64,000 nt of DNA from JAJYKN01 sp035516155 (GTDB lineage Bacteria > Nitrospirota > UBA9217): positions 1 through 64,000 of the forward strand of contig DATJAP010000036.1 of the NCBI GenBank assembly GCA_035516155.1, given 5' to 3'. The notes under the pieces are model-generated. The model made no database searches. It saw only the letters and a list, made by a program, of their open reading frames with translations, and was not told the origin of the DNA. Shown one piece after another: positions 18,382 through 26,995 of the stretch. The first letter of the stretch is position 1; every line of letters begins with the position of its first letter. The position numbers were made by a program, and so were the translations under genes.

Positions 18382-18413
18382 GGTCGTTACCGAGCGCCTG
18401 CATACGAACCGAG

Positions 18414-19115
18414 TCAGGCGAGGATGATTCTGACGTCGAGCGCCGCAGCGCTGCGGGCGTAGACCCTGACAGGATTCATGTCGATCTCCTGGATTTTCGG
18501 ATGATCGGCTAACAGTTTTGCGGCTGCATTCAGGACGCCGAGGACGGCCTCCTGGTCCAGGGCCGGGCTGCCCCGGAACCCCCTCAGAAACATGCCCGCC
18601 CTCGTCTCGCCGATCATATCGAGCATCTCGTCGCGCGTCATGGGCAGGATGCCGAAGACCGTGTCCTTGAGCGCCTCGACCCAGACTCCTCCGAGGCCGA
18701 AAGAAAGGGAAGGTCCGAACTGCTTGTCGCGCAAACCGCCGACCAGGAGCTCCAGACCCTGGGGCATCATTTTTTCGATGAGGAACGAACGAATGACCGC
18801 GCCGGGCGTTCTTGCCGCGATCATGTTTTTCATGGTCGTGATCGAGGCCGATAATCCTGCGCTGGTGGTAATGTTCAGAATCACTGCGCCCGCATCTGTT
18901 TTGTGCAGGATTTCGGTCGAAACCGCCTTGAGGACGACGGGAAAGCCGAGCGACTCTCCTGCGGCAACAATGGCCTTCCGGTCTCCGGGGTCGGCAAGGA
19001 CAAAGCGCGGCACAATGATGCCCGCCGAACGCGCAAGCTCCTTAGCCTCGTGTTCGAAGAGCGCTTTGCGGCCTTCCTTCAGTGCAAGCTCTATGATCTG
19101 GTGAGGTGCGGTCAT
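18414..19115 (-). CDS. acdB: ADP-forming acetate-CoA ligase, beta (ATP-grasp) subunit
   Basis: A 233-residue ATP-grasp domain of the ADP-forming acyl-CoA synthetase, the subunit that passes phosphate between ADP/ATP and the alpha-subunit histidine. Features include FPVVLKAVSTEILHKTDAGAV, the glycine-rich SFGLGGVWVEALKD and EIDMNPVRV at the C-terminus. The length equals separate beta subunits of archaeal and bacterial two-gene enzymes. It lies 31 bases after acdA on the same strand, an operon. The system makes ATP from acetyl-CoA (or other acyl-CoA) plus ADP and phosphate. Confidence 0.9.
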   Translation of the reverse strand: MTAPHQIIELALKEGRKALFEHEAKELARSAGIIVPRFVLADPGDRKAIVAAGESLGFPVVLKAVSTEILHKTDAGAVILNITTSAGLSASITTMKNMIAARTPGAVIRSFLIEKMMPQGLELLVGGLRDKQFGPSLSFGLGGVWVEALKDTVFGILPMTRDEMLDMIGETRAGMFLRGFRGSPALDQEAVLGVLNAAAKLLADHPKIQEIDMNPVRVYARSAAALDVRIILA

Positions 19116-19146
19116 CGTTCGGCCATACTGTTAAGCTTGACCCCGG

Positions 19147-20526
19147 TCACGTGCATCCTTCTTTCTTTCTGTTGGCGCTTCTGAGCGCCGCCAGCGCGCG
19201 CACGGCTCGTTCGGGTGACGGGTATACAGGTATGCCGCGCTTTAGAAGCGAATGCATGGCTTCCTGGGTGTAACCCAGGCCCTGAAGAATGCAACAGGTG
19301 ACCGGTTTGTGAGCCTCATGGCACGCACGGGCGATCATTTCCGTCGCCTCCTCGGTAACGGTGGTCGCTCCCATAAGCACGATGACGATGGCTGCGTCGT
19401 AATAGGGCAGCGCCTCCTTGAGTGCGGCAAAGTAATCTTCGTTCTTCCCGCTGCCGGTTATATCTATGGGATTGTTTTTCACAAAGAAGGGAGGGAAGAT
19501 GCTTTCGAGCCTCTGCCGCGCCGGTTCAGGCATTCTCGGCATGATAAATCCTTCGCGCTGCGCCTGGTCCGAAGCAGCCACAGCCATGCCGCCGCCGTTC
19601 GTTACGACCAGGAGCCTTTGTCCTGCGCAGGGATAGTCCATGAGTGCGACGGCCTTGGCCGCGTCAATCATGTGGTCGAAGCCGTAGGCTTCGACAGCGC
19701 CCGCTTGGCGGAATGCAGCCTCATAAAGGCCGTAGGTTCCCGCAAGCGTCGCCGTATGGGATGCCACAGCTGCGGCGCCCAGCTCATGCTTGCCCGCCTT
19801 CCAGATCACGAGGGGTTTCTTTGACGCAAAGTCTTTGGCAGCTCGAAGAAACTTCCTGCCGTCGGCCACCGATTCCATGTACATGGCCACCGCGCCGGTC
19901 CGGGAATCATCGGCGAAGTAGTCGAGCGCGTCGGCATCGTCGATGTCGAGACGGTTGCCGTAGTTCACGGCCTTGGCAATGCCCATGCCGTCCCGGGCGA
20001 GGGCTTCCATGAGGATAACCGCGATTGCACCGCTCTGGGAGACGATCGACAGACGTCCCGGCAGGGGACGCGACACTCGTTCGCGGGAAACAAAAAAGCT
20101 GTCAAGCCCATTTTCCGTGTTGTAGATGCCGAGAGCGTTCGGACCGATAACCCGCATTCCGTACTGTTGTGTCAATTCCGCGATGCGCTGCTGCATGACG
20201 ATACCTGCAGCGCCGGCCTCGGCAAATCCCGAACTGACCAAGATGGCACGGCGAATGCCTTTTTCATGCAGACGGCCGATCTCCTGCTCCACCAGCGGGG
20301 CAGGGAGCGCAACAATCGCGAGGTCTATGTCCTCGGGGACAGCGGAAACGGACGGGTAGCAGTGGTGGCCGAGCAGCGTCTGGTGTTTCGGGTTGACCGG
20401 ATAGACAGCTCCGCTGAAATGGGAAAGATTTTCAAGAATAGTGCGCCCCGGCTTTGCAACATTGTCCGTTGCGCCTATCAAGGCCACGGTTTTTGGATAA
20501 AAAAAATTATGCAGATCGTGAAGCAT
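19147..20526 (-). CDS. acdA: ADP-forming acetate-CoA ligase, alpha (CoA-binding) subunit
   Basis: A 459-residue subunit with an N-terminal CoA-binding Rossmann domain (residues 3-130, TVALIGATDNVAKPG) and succinyl-CoA-ligase-like domains. SHTATLAG contains the histidine that becomes phosphorylated, and SQSGAIA marks a conserved loop. The ATG at 20526 is preferred: it precedes the family N-terminus and lies 7 bases after a TATTTA -10. A frame open for 46 more codons upstream would fall in the promoter. Paired with acdB it conserves energy from acetyl-CoA, fitting an acetogen-like or fermentative carbon flow. Confidence 0.88.
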   Translation of the reverse strand: MLHDLHNFFYPKTVALIGATDNVAKPGRTILENLSHFSGAVYPVNPKHQTLLGHHCYPSVSAVPEDIDLAIVALPAPLVEQEIGRLHEKGIRRAILVSSGFAEAGAAGIVMQQRIAELTQQYGMRVIGPNALGIYNTENGLDSFFVSRERVSRPLPGRLSIVSQSGAIAVILMEALARDGMGIAKAVNYGNRLDIDDADALDYFADDSRTGAVAMYMESVADGRKFLRAAKDFASKKPLVIWKAGKHELGAAAVASHTATLAGTYGLYEAAFRQAGAVEAYGFDHMIDAAKAVALMDYPCAGQRLLVVTNGGGMAVAASDQAQREGFIMPRMPEPARQRLESIFPPFFVKNNPIDITGSGKNEDYFAALKEALPYYDAAIVIVLMGATTVTEEATEMIARACHEAHKPVTCCILQGLGYTQEAMHSLLKRGIPVYPSPERAVRALAALRSANRKKEGCT

Positions 20527-20532
20527 ATATAA

Positions 20533-20562
20533 TAAATAGCACATCTGCACAAAGAATGTAAA
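20533..20562 (-). promoter_or_regulatory. Promoter placing the acdA start at the 5' end (leaderless)
   Basis: Minus-strand TTTACA (20562-20557), 18-bp spacer, TATTTA (20538-20533), then 6 bases and ATG 20526. There is no ribosome site. Confidence 0.5.
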
Positions 20563-21197
20563 GGCGATTCCATAATCGGGAGAAACAGGTAATTTCTTCC
20601 AATGTTTCATCTCTGCGCCGGGACGAGATAAAGAGTTTATTGTCTCGGGATAAATGACTTTCACGCTTCCACCGCCATGTTGTTAGCCACATATGAATTT
20701 AAACGCAGCGATGAGCATATCTGGTTGAAACGGTTCTATTCAATCTTCTTGAAATGAATCAGGAATGATCGTCATGAAAAGAAAGGGACGCCTGTCATGA
20801 ACGAGCGTGAAGGAAAAAACCGATGAGAACATAAAAGTTGCGGATGCGAACCCGCCGGCGACAGGACCTGCGAACTCGGCATCTGCCCTGTGACCGCTCA
20901 CGAAGAGCTGGTAGCGCTCACGGCGGCAGCAATGCGGGGAGGACTTGCTGCGCTGCGGCAGGCTCGTTTTGCGGAGGAAGGATCAGGGACCCTGCGCGCA
21001 AAAGCCGGCCGGCTGCACGTGCCAAGATTGTTATCATATGAAGGAGTAAGGAGTAAGGAGTAAGGAGAAGGAAGACTCGACCTCCATAGGTTTTAATGCA
21101 ACGTGGCGGGGAATGATCAAGGCCATTCAAAAAAAAGGAGATACAGCCTATGATCAATATCATATCATTTTAGCCCACGGTGGGGTATTATGGGCCC
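20563..21197. other. Intergenic region with one odd open frame and a short tandem repeat
   Basis: About 630 bases between acdA and the membrane ferredoxin. A plus-strand frame from ATG 20797 to TAA 21063 is interrupted by a single in-frame TGA at 20824 and is cysteine-rich just after it. A second, GTG-started short frame overlaps it. No other gene is supported. Confidence 0.4.
21041..21067 (+). repeat. Tandem heptamer AAGGAGT, about four copies
   Basis: Three perfect copies of AAGGAGT followed by AAGGAG, at 21041-21067. The unit is a Shine-Dalgarno-like sequence, but no start codon follows at a useful distance. Probably replication slippage. Confidence 0.85.
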
Positions 21198-22208
21198 ATG
21201 GATAACCGGAAAACATATCTCCGCCGGCTCCGCTATGCCGTGCAGGCCGGCTTTCTCCTGCTCACTATTTTCATCGGGTATCAATTTTACCAGTTCGTTC
21301 AGCAGTTCCTAACTTCGGGCCACCCCATTGTCCAGCGGCCCGCGTCGGTCGACGCTTTTCTCCCGATCGGCGGCCTTATGGCCTTCAAGTATTTTCTTTT
21401 TACGGGGATCGTCGACCCGGTCCACCCGTCGGGCTTCATCATGTTCGTCGCCATCCTCGGCGTTTCCCTCGTCATGAAAAAGGGCTTTTGCGGCTGGATC
21501 TGTCCCATCGGTACGATTTCCCAATATACCTGGATGCTCGGTGAGAGGATCTTCGGCCGGAACTTCCGCATCGGCAAATTCACGGATATCTCGCTCCGGT
21601 CCCTCAAATACCTTCTTCTCGGCATTTTCCTTGTACTGATCGGTATTGCCATGGCGCCGAACATGATGGTCCTTTTCATGATCACTGACTATTACAAAGT
21701 CGTGGATGTACGAATGATGAAGTTTTTTACCGAGATGTCATCACTCACGATGTGGATCCTTATCGTGTTGGTTGCGCTTTCGGTGCTGTACAAGAACTTC
21801 TGGTGCCGCTATCTCTGCCCCTATGGCGCTCTTCTTGGTCTTCTGAGCCGGTTGAGCCCCTTGAAGGTGCGGCGGAACGAGGACAAGTGCACCAACTGCC
21901 ACGCCTGCACCCGGCACTGCCCGACACTGATCGATGTTGAAAGCAAGCAGGTTGTCAAGTCCGAGGAGTGCTTCGGCTGCTTAACCTGCGTGAGCCACTG
22001 CCCTTCACAGGGCGCGCTTGATCTTACCTACAAGCTCGGAAAAAAGAACGGCATCGTAAAGCCCTGGGTTTTCCCGGTGCTCCTTATCGCACTCTTTTAC
22101 CTGGTGATCGGTATCGGCATGGTAACGGACAAGTGGAATTCGAAGATCCCCTATGAGGAGTACCAGCAGCTTATTCCGGAAGTACAGAAAGAATATGCTA
22201 ATCGGTGA
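21198..22208 (+). CDS. NapH/YccM-like membrane protein with two 4Fe-4S clusters
   Basis: A 336-residue membrane protein with about five transmembrane helices and two cysteine motifs at membrane faces (CGWICPIG and CRYLCPYG), followed by a ferredoxin domain with CTNCHACTRHCP and CFGCLTCVSHCP, and a last membrane helix. This is the NapH/NosR/CcoG-like polyferredoxin plan used to move electrons between quinol or ferredoxin and periplasmic reductases. No partner reductase is nearby. The ATG at 21198 has a TATTAT hexamer 6 bases before it and no clear ribosome site; a GTG at 21180 is an alternative start. Confidence 0.85.
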   Translation: MDNRKTYLRRLRYAVQAGFLLLTIFIGYQFYQFVQQFLTSGHPIVQRPASVDAFLPIGGLMAFKYFLFTGIVDPVHPSGFIMFVAILGVSLVMKKGFCGWICPIGTISQYTWMLGERIFGRNFRIGKFTDISLRSLKYLLLGIFLVLIGIAMAPNMMVLFMITDYYKVVDVRMMKFFTEMSSLTMWILIVLVALSVLYKNFWCRYLCPYGALLGLLSRLSPLKVRRNEDKCTNCHACTRHCPTLIDVESKQVVKSEECFGCLTCVSHCPSQGALDLTYKLGKKNGIVKPWVFPVLLIALFYLVIGIGMVTDKWNSKIPYEEYQQLIPEVQKEYANR

Positions 22209-22282
22209 ATACTGAATGTCGTATCAAGTGCACGACCCCTCGTGTATCTCGACGCAGCCTGAATTCTGCCGCTGTCGGGAAT

Positions 22283-22318
22283 AAAAAAAATCCGCGGGGT
22301 CTTGCATCCCGCGGATTT
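22283..22318 (-). terminator. Terminator of the AcsE-like gene
   Basis: Stem AAATCCGCGGG / CCCGCGGATTT (22288-22298 with 22308-22318); read on the minus strand it is followed by eight T residues. It lies 25 bases after the methyltransferase stop and also faces the convergent ferredoxin gene. Confidence 0.8.
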
Positions 22319-22342
22319 GCAAATTCTCGGCTCCTGAATCGC

Positions 22343-23125
22343 CTAAGCCAGATCCCCTGCTGCGAAGGTGGTCTCATCACGGAAGGTCTTGATCAGGTAG
22401 ACCGCCTTCATTATTTCCCTGTCCCTGACATCCACGATTGCCGCATTGAGGCCGGCGCCGGCCAGGTAGCTGAGATAGGATGATGCAACCGTCGACTTCA
22501 GATTTTTCGGCAGGCTGGTCGTCACATTCGACAGCCAGATAACGGTGTTGAGCGGCGGGTCGACCATCTCATTCAGCACTATGATGCTCTCGTGGGCATT
22601 AAGCAGGTGCTCCTGTCCCATGCCTTTGCTGATGTGCACCACCGACGGGTCGGCGAACAGCCGTTCATTCGGAATATCGGCGGCGTTCGCCTTTTCCAGA
22701 AGATCCTCGATGATCAGCAGCTTGGCCTCAAGCGTGGACGGCACCGTGCCCTTCAGCGCCCTGACGATGAGGTTCGATTTTGACTTGCTCACGAGGGCGA
22801 GGAGGTCGTCGGGATTTTTTTCGTCAGCCGAAATGTAATTGATGATCGGGGGCTCCTCGCAGAGCGGAATCGCCTTGCTCAGTGCCTTCACATTTCTCGA
22901 ATCCAGGCATAGCGGAATACCGGCGCCCTTCTGGATCGCTTCAGTCACGAAGGGGAGAAGGGCCTCGTCACCGCTCCCGTCAGGAGAAACCTGCACATTG
23001 ATGAGTTCCGCGCCCCTGCCCGCCAGATCCTTTGCCATGGTTTCTATAGCTTTCCCGTCTTTTCTCTTTACAGCTCCCATATACTCCGTGTTCCGGATAT
23101 TTAAATTATCCGCAATGACGAGCAT
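22343..23125 (-). CDS. Pterin-binding methyltetrahydrofolate:corrinoid methyltransferase (AcsE-like)
   Basis: A 260-residue TIM-barrel of the pterin-binding (DHPS-like) family. It starts MLVIADNLNIRN and shows AELINVQVSPDG, IPLCLDSRN and PIINYISADE, the strands that hold the pterin in AcsE and MetH. In the Wood-Ljungdahl pathway AcsE moves the methyl group of CH3-H4folate to the corrinoid iron-sulfur protein. ATG 23125 is chosen because AAGGAGG lies 5 bases upstream. It is monocistronic with its own terminator; no acsCD genes are in the window, so it might instead serve another corrinoid protein such as a demethylase system. Confidence 0.85.
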   Translation of the reverse strand: MLVIADNLNIRNTEYMGAVKRKDGKAIETMAKDLAGRGAELINVQVSPDGSGDEALLPFVTEAIQKGAGIPLCLDSRNVKALSKAIPLCEEPPIINYISADEKNPDDLLALVSKSKSNLIVRALKGTVPSTLEAKLLIIEDLLEKANAADIPNERLFADPSVVHISKGMGQEHLLNAHESIIVLNEMVDPPLNTVIWLSNVTTSLPKNLKSTVASSYLSYLAGAGLNAAIVDVRDREIMKAVYLIKTFRDETTFAAGDLA

Positions 23126-23176
23126 GACACCCTCCTTCACGAGATGACCTATACTAAAATGGTCTTATATAGATGA

Positions 23177-23185
23177 AGTATACCA
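23177..23185 (-). promoter_or_regulatory. Extended -10 promoter for the AcsE-like gene
   Basis: Minus-strand TGG-TATACT (23185-23177), an extended -10, about 50 bases before the start codon. No convincing -35. Confidence 0.4.
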
Positions 23186-23240
23186 TAATTCTCCGATGAG
23201 CAGTTCATCGCCCGGCATAAGACAGCCCGGCATAAGAAAC

Positions 23241-23268
23241 TTGACAAAATGCCGTTATCCTTTATTAT
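23241..23268 (+). promoter_or_regulatory. Promoter placing the DUF2156 start at the 5' end (leaderless)
   Basis: TTGACA (23241-23246), 16-bp spacer, TATTAT (23263-23268), then 7 bases and ATG 23276. An upstream in-frame ATG (23249) lies inside the promoter and so should not be used. Confidence 0.65.
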
Positions 23269-23275
23269 TGAATTC

Positions 23276-24127
23276 ATGCATACTGAGAAGCTGGACCTTC
23301 GCCACAAAGACATCCTCGCGCCGCGGCTGAGGCAGGCGAATGCCGGCCTTTCCGAGTATACCTTTGCCAATCTCTACCTCTTCAGGCAAAACCACGATTA
23401 CGAGATCATCACAGACCGGGACATTTTTATCAAGGGGAAATCCTATGACGGCCATCTCTACCTTATGCCGACCGTAGATGTGCGCAGTCTGGAACGTGAA
23501 TACCTGAAGGAGTTCATGAAAGCCGTGGATTTCCTTTTTCCGATTCCCGAGGCATGGCTTCCTTTTTTCGGGCATGATGAGTTCAAGGTCGAATTTAAAG
23601 AGGGTGACCAGGATTATGTCTACACCGTCGAAAAGATGAGGACTTATAAAGGAAGGAACCTGCACAAGAAAAGGAACCTGCTCAAGCAGTTTTTGAACCT
23701 CTATCCGCATGATGCCCTTCCTCTCACCAAAGAGCGTCTCGACCAGGCGCGCTTCATTCTCAAGGACTGGCAGGCGAAGACGGCGACGAACACCGCTGAT
23801 ACTGATTTTGCCCCCTGTCTCGAAGCGCTCGACCGCTATGACGAACTCGTCCTGTGCGGCGGAATCTACTACGCGGATAACGAACCGGCCGGGTTCGTAC
23901 TCGGTGAAGAGGTGAATAACGAGACTTTTGTTCTCCATTTCGCCAAGGCCCGCATCAAATTCAAGGGTGTGTACCAGTACATGTTCAACAACTTTGCGAA
24001 GATCCTGCCGCCCCAATACAAATTTCTGAATCTTGAACAGGATTTGGACAAAGAAAACCTCCGGGTATTTAAATCATCGTACGTGCCCGACCTGCTGCTG
24101 CGCAAAGCCCGGATAAAACTGAAATAA
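23276..24127 (+). CDS. DUF2156 (GNAT-fold) protein
   Basis: A 283-residue soluble protein of the DUF2156 family, which has the double acyl-transferase fold of the MprF catalytic domain and Fem-type peptidyl transferases. Supporting segments are FANLYLFRQNHDYEI, KGRNLHKKRNLLKQFL, a C-terminal GGIYYADNEPAGFVLGE and YKFLNLEQDLDKENLR. There is no membrane part, so it is not a full MprF. By family analogy it may transfer an aminoacyl group from aminoacyl-tRNA, but the acceptor is unknown. Start at 23276 rests on promoter position; no ribosome site is visible. Confidence 0.82.
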   Translation: MHTEKLDLRHKDILAPRLRQANAGLSEYTFANLYLFRQNHDYEIITDRDIFIKGKSYDGHLYLMPTVDVRSLEREYLKEFMKAVDFLFPIPEAWLPFFGHDEFKVEFKEGDQDYVYTVEKMRTYKGRNLHKKRNLLKQFLNLYPHDALPLTKERLDQARFILKDWQAKTATNTADTDFAPCLEALDRYDELVLCGGIYYADNEPAGFVLGEEVNNETFVLHFAKARIKFKGVYQYMFNNFAKILPPQYKFLNLEQDLDKENLRVFKSSYVPDLLLRKARIKLK

Positions 24128-24275
24128 ACTGTTGATTAAACAGTTTAACGCGGCTTATAATAATTCCTCGTAACGCAGATTTTCTCTGACGGTGCAGGTC
24201 ATCACGACCGTAAGCGGCCCGGCTTTTTGTATTGTCATCTTCGAAAATTTCAAGAATGGCGGGGGGTATCTCTCG

Positions 24276-25007
24276 ATGAATCTTTCCGACACGGAGCAGA
24301 AGCGGTACGCACGGCAGATGATGATGGAGGGGTGGGGCGAGGAGACCCAGAAGAAAATAAAAAAGTCCGTGGTCTTCATCGCCGGTGCAGGAGGGCTCGG
24401 GTCGCCGGTATCGATCTACCTTGCCGTTGCCGGCGTCGGGAACATCAGGATCTGCGATTTCGATTCTCCCGACTGGTCCAACCTGAACCGCCAGATTCTG
24501 CACGATCATACCCGTATCGGAACGAACAAGGCTGTTTCTGCAAAGATGACCCTGGAGCGCCTCAACTCCGAGATCGCGGTCACTGCCTTTACGGACAAGA
24601 TCGTTGAAGACAATGTGGACCGGCTCGTGGGCGATTCCGACATCATTCTTGACTGTATGGACAATTTTCCGACCCGATTTCTTCTGAACGAATGTGCCAT
24701 CAGAAAAAAGATTCCCCTTGTCTACGGCAGCATCTGGGGCATCGATGGCAGGCTGTCGTTCATCCAGTCCCCGGAAACGCCGTGTCTTCGCTGCATTTTT
24801 CCGGAAGCTCCCCCCAAGGAAGTTTTTCCCGTGCTGGGCGCAACGCCCGCGGTTATCGGATCGCTTCAGGCTCTTGAGACGCTCAAATACCTTTCCGGTA
24901 CCGGCACAAACATAAAGGGACAGCTTCTCGTATGGGAAGGCGCCACAATGGACTTTAAAAAATTCAAGATTCGCAAGGACCCCGCCTGCCCGGCGTGCGG
25001 GAAATAA
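24276..25007 (+). CDS. HesA/MoeB/ThiF-family adenylyltransferase
   Basis: A 243-residue E1-like enzyme that adenylates the C-terminal glycine of a ubiquitin-like sulfur carrier. Visible are the nucleotide loop GAGGLGSP, the arginine finger region NLNRQILH, DCMDNFPTR, and zinc-type cysteine pairs CLRC and CPAC at the C-terminus. The ATG at 24276 follows a GGGGGG-rich weak site; the track upstream is not conserved. No ThiS/MoaD-like partner lies next to it, so whether it acts in thiamine, molybdopterin or another sulfur path is open. Confidence 0.88.
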   Translation: MNLSDTEQKRYARQMMMEGWGEETQKKIKKSVVFIAGAGGLGSPVSIYLAVAGVGNIRICDFDSPDWSNLNRQILHDHTRIGTNKAVSAKMTLERLNSEIAVTAFTDKIVEDNVDRLVGDSDIILDCMDNFPTRFLLNECAIRKKIPLVYGSIWGIDGRLSFIQSPETPCLRCIFPEAPPKEVFPVLGATPAVIGSLQALETLKYLSGTGTNIKGQLLVWEGATMDFKKFKIRKDPACPACGK

Positions 25008-25088
25008 TTGTCGAACAATCGGTGAACGGGTAGCCGAACCGTTCTCTGTATTTGTTCCCGGTTATTGCAACAGCCGGTCACCCTCCTT

Positions 25089-26009
25089 ATGAAAAAAGTT
25101 GGTTTTGCTTTCGATGAAGTCTTTTTGCGTCATGAGCCGCCGGTCTGGCATCCCGATTCGCCCGACCGCCTTATCAATATCATCATCACGCTTAAAGCAG
25201 CAGGCCTTTGGCCCCGGCTGATCCTCCTCAGCCCGCGGCTGGCAACCTTCGATGACATCGCCCGTGTCCACACCCGCGGATATATCGAAAAGATCAAGAG
25301 CTTCGGTTCCGGAGAGCTCGATCCCGACACGTTTCTGTCGGAGGGTTCGCTTGATGCCGCGCTCCACGCGGCAGGCGCGGTCATAGAGGCGGTGAAGCAA
25401 TGTAGACAGGGACAGATCGACCGGGCGTTTTGCGCAATCCGGCCCCCCGGACACCATGCCGAAGCAGATCAGGGCATGGGTTTCTGTATTTTTAACAATG
25501 TTGCCGTGGCCGCAAGGTATGCCCGGTACAGCGGCTACCGACGCGTATTTATCGTCGATTTTGACGCCCACCACGGCAATGGTACCCAGCACATTTTCGA
25601 GGAGGACGATAGCGTCTTCTATTTCAGCACACACCAGCATCCCTACTATCCCGATACGGGCAGGGACATGGAGCGCGGCAAAGGAAGGGGTCTTGGCTTT
25701 ACCTACAACGTCCCGATCCAGGCAGGATCAGGGAACAGGGACTACTTGATGGTATACCAGGACATCCTGCCCGGCCTCATCCAGCGTTTCGATCCCGATC
25801 TCGTGCTTGTTTCAGCCGGGTATGACATCCACGTGAATGATCCCCATGCCAACATCCGCGTTTCCAACGAAGGGATCCACGGCATCGTCCGGAGCATTCT
25901 TAACAGCTGTACCTCCTGCCCCGCCGTGTTCGCGCTCGAAGGAGGATATGATCTTCCGTCGCTCTGCGATTCAGTGAAACTTACGATTGAGGAAATGCTG
26001 AAGGAATAG
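25089..26009 (+). CDS. Histone-deacetylase-family amidohydrolase
   Basis: A 306-residue zinc deacetylase of the HDAC/AcuC/acetylpolyamine amidohydrolase superfamily. Active-site segments are intact: RPPGHHA (catalytic His pair), DFDAHHGNGTQ (zinc Asp/His), SAGYDIHVNDP (second zinc Asp) and EGGYD near the C-terminus. The length is usual. It may deacetylate acetylated proteins such as acetyl-CoA synthetase, or acetylpolyamines; the sequence does not decide between them. ATG at 25089 is preferred to the TTG at 25065; no good ribosome site is seen for either. It follows the ThiF-like gene by 81 bases. Confidence 0.9.
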   Translation: MKKVGFAFDEVFLRHEPPVWHPDSPDRLINIIITLKAAGLWPRLILLSPRLATFDDIARVHTRGYIEKIKSFGSGELDPDTFLSEGSLDAALHAAGAVIEAVKQCRQGQIDRAFCAIRPPGHHAEADQGMGFCIFNNVAVAARYARYSGYRRVFIVDFDAHHGNGTQHIFEEDDSVFYFSTHQHPYYPDTGRDMERGKGRGLGFTYNVPIQAGSGNRDYLMVYQDILPGLIQRFDPDLVLVSAGYDIHVNDPHANIRVSNEGIHGIVRSILNSCTSCPAVFALEGGYDLPSLCDSVKLTIEEMLKE

Positions 26010-26055
26010 GGGCTTTCGGGCGCTGGCCATTCCTCGAATGGGGAGATACCCGAAC

Positions 26056-26778
26056 ATGGAAAAACAGTCGAAAAAAGACGTGCAAGCATCGGTCGCGACG
26101 AGCGGGGACGTTTCAAATTGTGACCTGTCGGGTGTCAACCTGAGCAATATGGAACTTCTCGGAATACGTTTCGATGGATCAAATCTTGCCGGGGCCGATC
26201 TCAGCAGCGCAAACCTCAGCGGATCGAGCTTTGAAGGCTGCGACCTCACGAGCTGCAATATGAGCAGTTCGAACTTCACCGGCGCGTCGTTTGTAAAAGC
26301 GGTCCTTTACAAGACCAACCTTACGTTCTCCACATTCACGGGCGCTGATTTTACCGAAGCAATATTACGGGAAGCCGACTTTACGAACTCGAAACTTGCC
26401 GCCGCGATTTTCGAGAAAGCGGACCTTTCGAACGCAAATCTTCAGATGACCGATGCGGGTATGGTGCGCTGCGGAGGCGCGGTGATGACAAAGATCCATG
26501 CCCGGAGCGCGAGCATGATTTGCGGGGACTTTTCCGGATGCGATCTCCGGGGCGCAAACTTCTATGGCACGGACCTGAGTAATGCCAACCTCTCCTCAGC
26601 CGACCTGCGGGAAGCGGACATCCTCGATGCGATACTGACCGCATCAAACCTGAGCCGTGCCGACATGCGCAACGCACGCCTGAGACGCACCGACCTTACC
26701 CGTGCTAAAATGGACGGCCTCCAGTACGATGAAGAATTAAAAGATGTACTGTCTCGGTATGCAAGCGCAAAATCCTAG
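26056..26778 (+). CDS. Pentapeptide-repeat protein
   Basis: A 240-residue protein made of about 35 tandem A(D/N)LxX pentapeptides from residue 25 to 220 (examples: ADLSSANLSGSSF, ADLREADILDAIL). This folds into a right-handed square beta-helix. A middle stretch (residues 135-160, with C145 and C155) departs from the repeat. Some members mimic DNA and protect gyrase, but most have no known role. A GGGGAG site lies 10 bases before the chosen ATG. It follows the HDAC-like gene by 46 bases and may be cotranscribed. Confidence 0.9.
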   Translation: MEKQSKKDVQASVATSGDVSNCDLSGVNLSNMELLGIRFDGSNLAGADLSSANLSGSSFEGCDLTSCNMSSSNFTGASFVKAVLYKTNLTFSTFTGADFTEAILREADFTNSKLAAAIFEKADLSNANLQMTDAGMVRCGGAVMTKIHARSASMICGDFSGCDLRGANFYGTDLSNANLSSADLREADILDAILTASNLSRADMRNARLRRTDLTRAKMDGLQYDEELKDVLSRYASAKS

Positions 26779-26995
26779 CATCGGTTGAATATTCTCACGT
26801 TCCCTTTCCGAGTCTGGCAACGTCTACCCATTGCAGAAAGAGATGGCCCAAATAATGTCCTGTTTCGCTGAGCTCTACCCGAACTCCAAACAGAAGGAGT
26901 AATGCCGGGATTCCTGCAATCCACGTTTTCCTGCTCGTTTACTTGCGCCTCTCAAGTGGGGCCCAGAGTCGATATTCAGGGAACCCGACGCCCGT

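Noticed and set aside
23249..23275. Upstream ATG for the DUF2156 gene
   Set aside because: It lies between the -35 and -10 boxes and would not be transcribed from this promoter.
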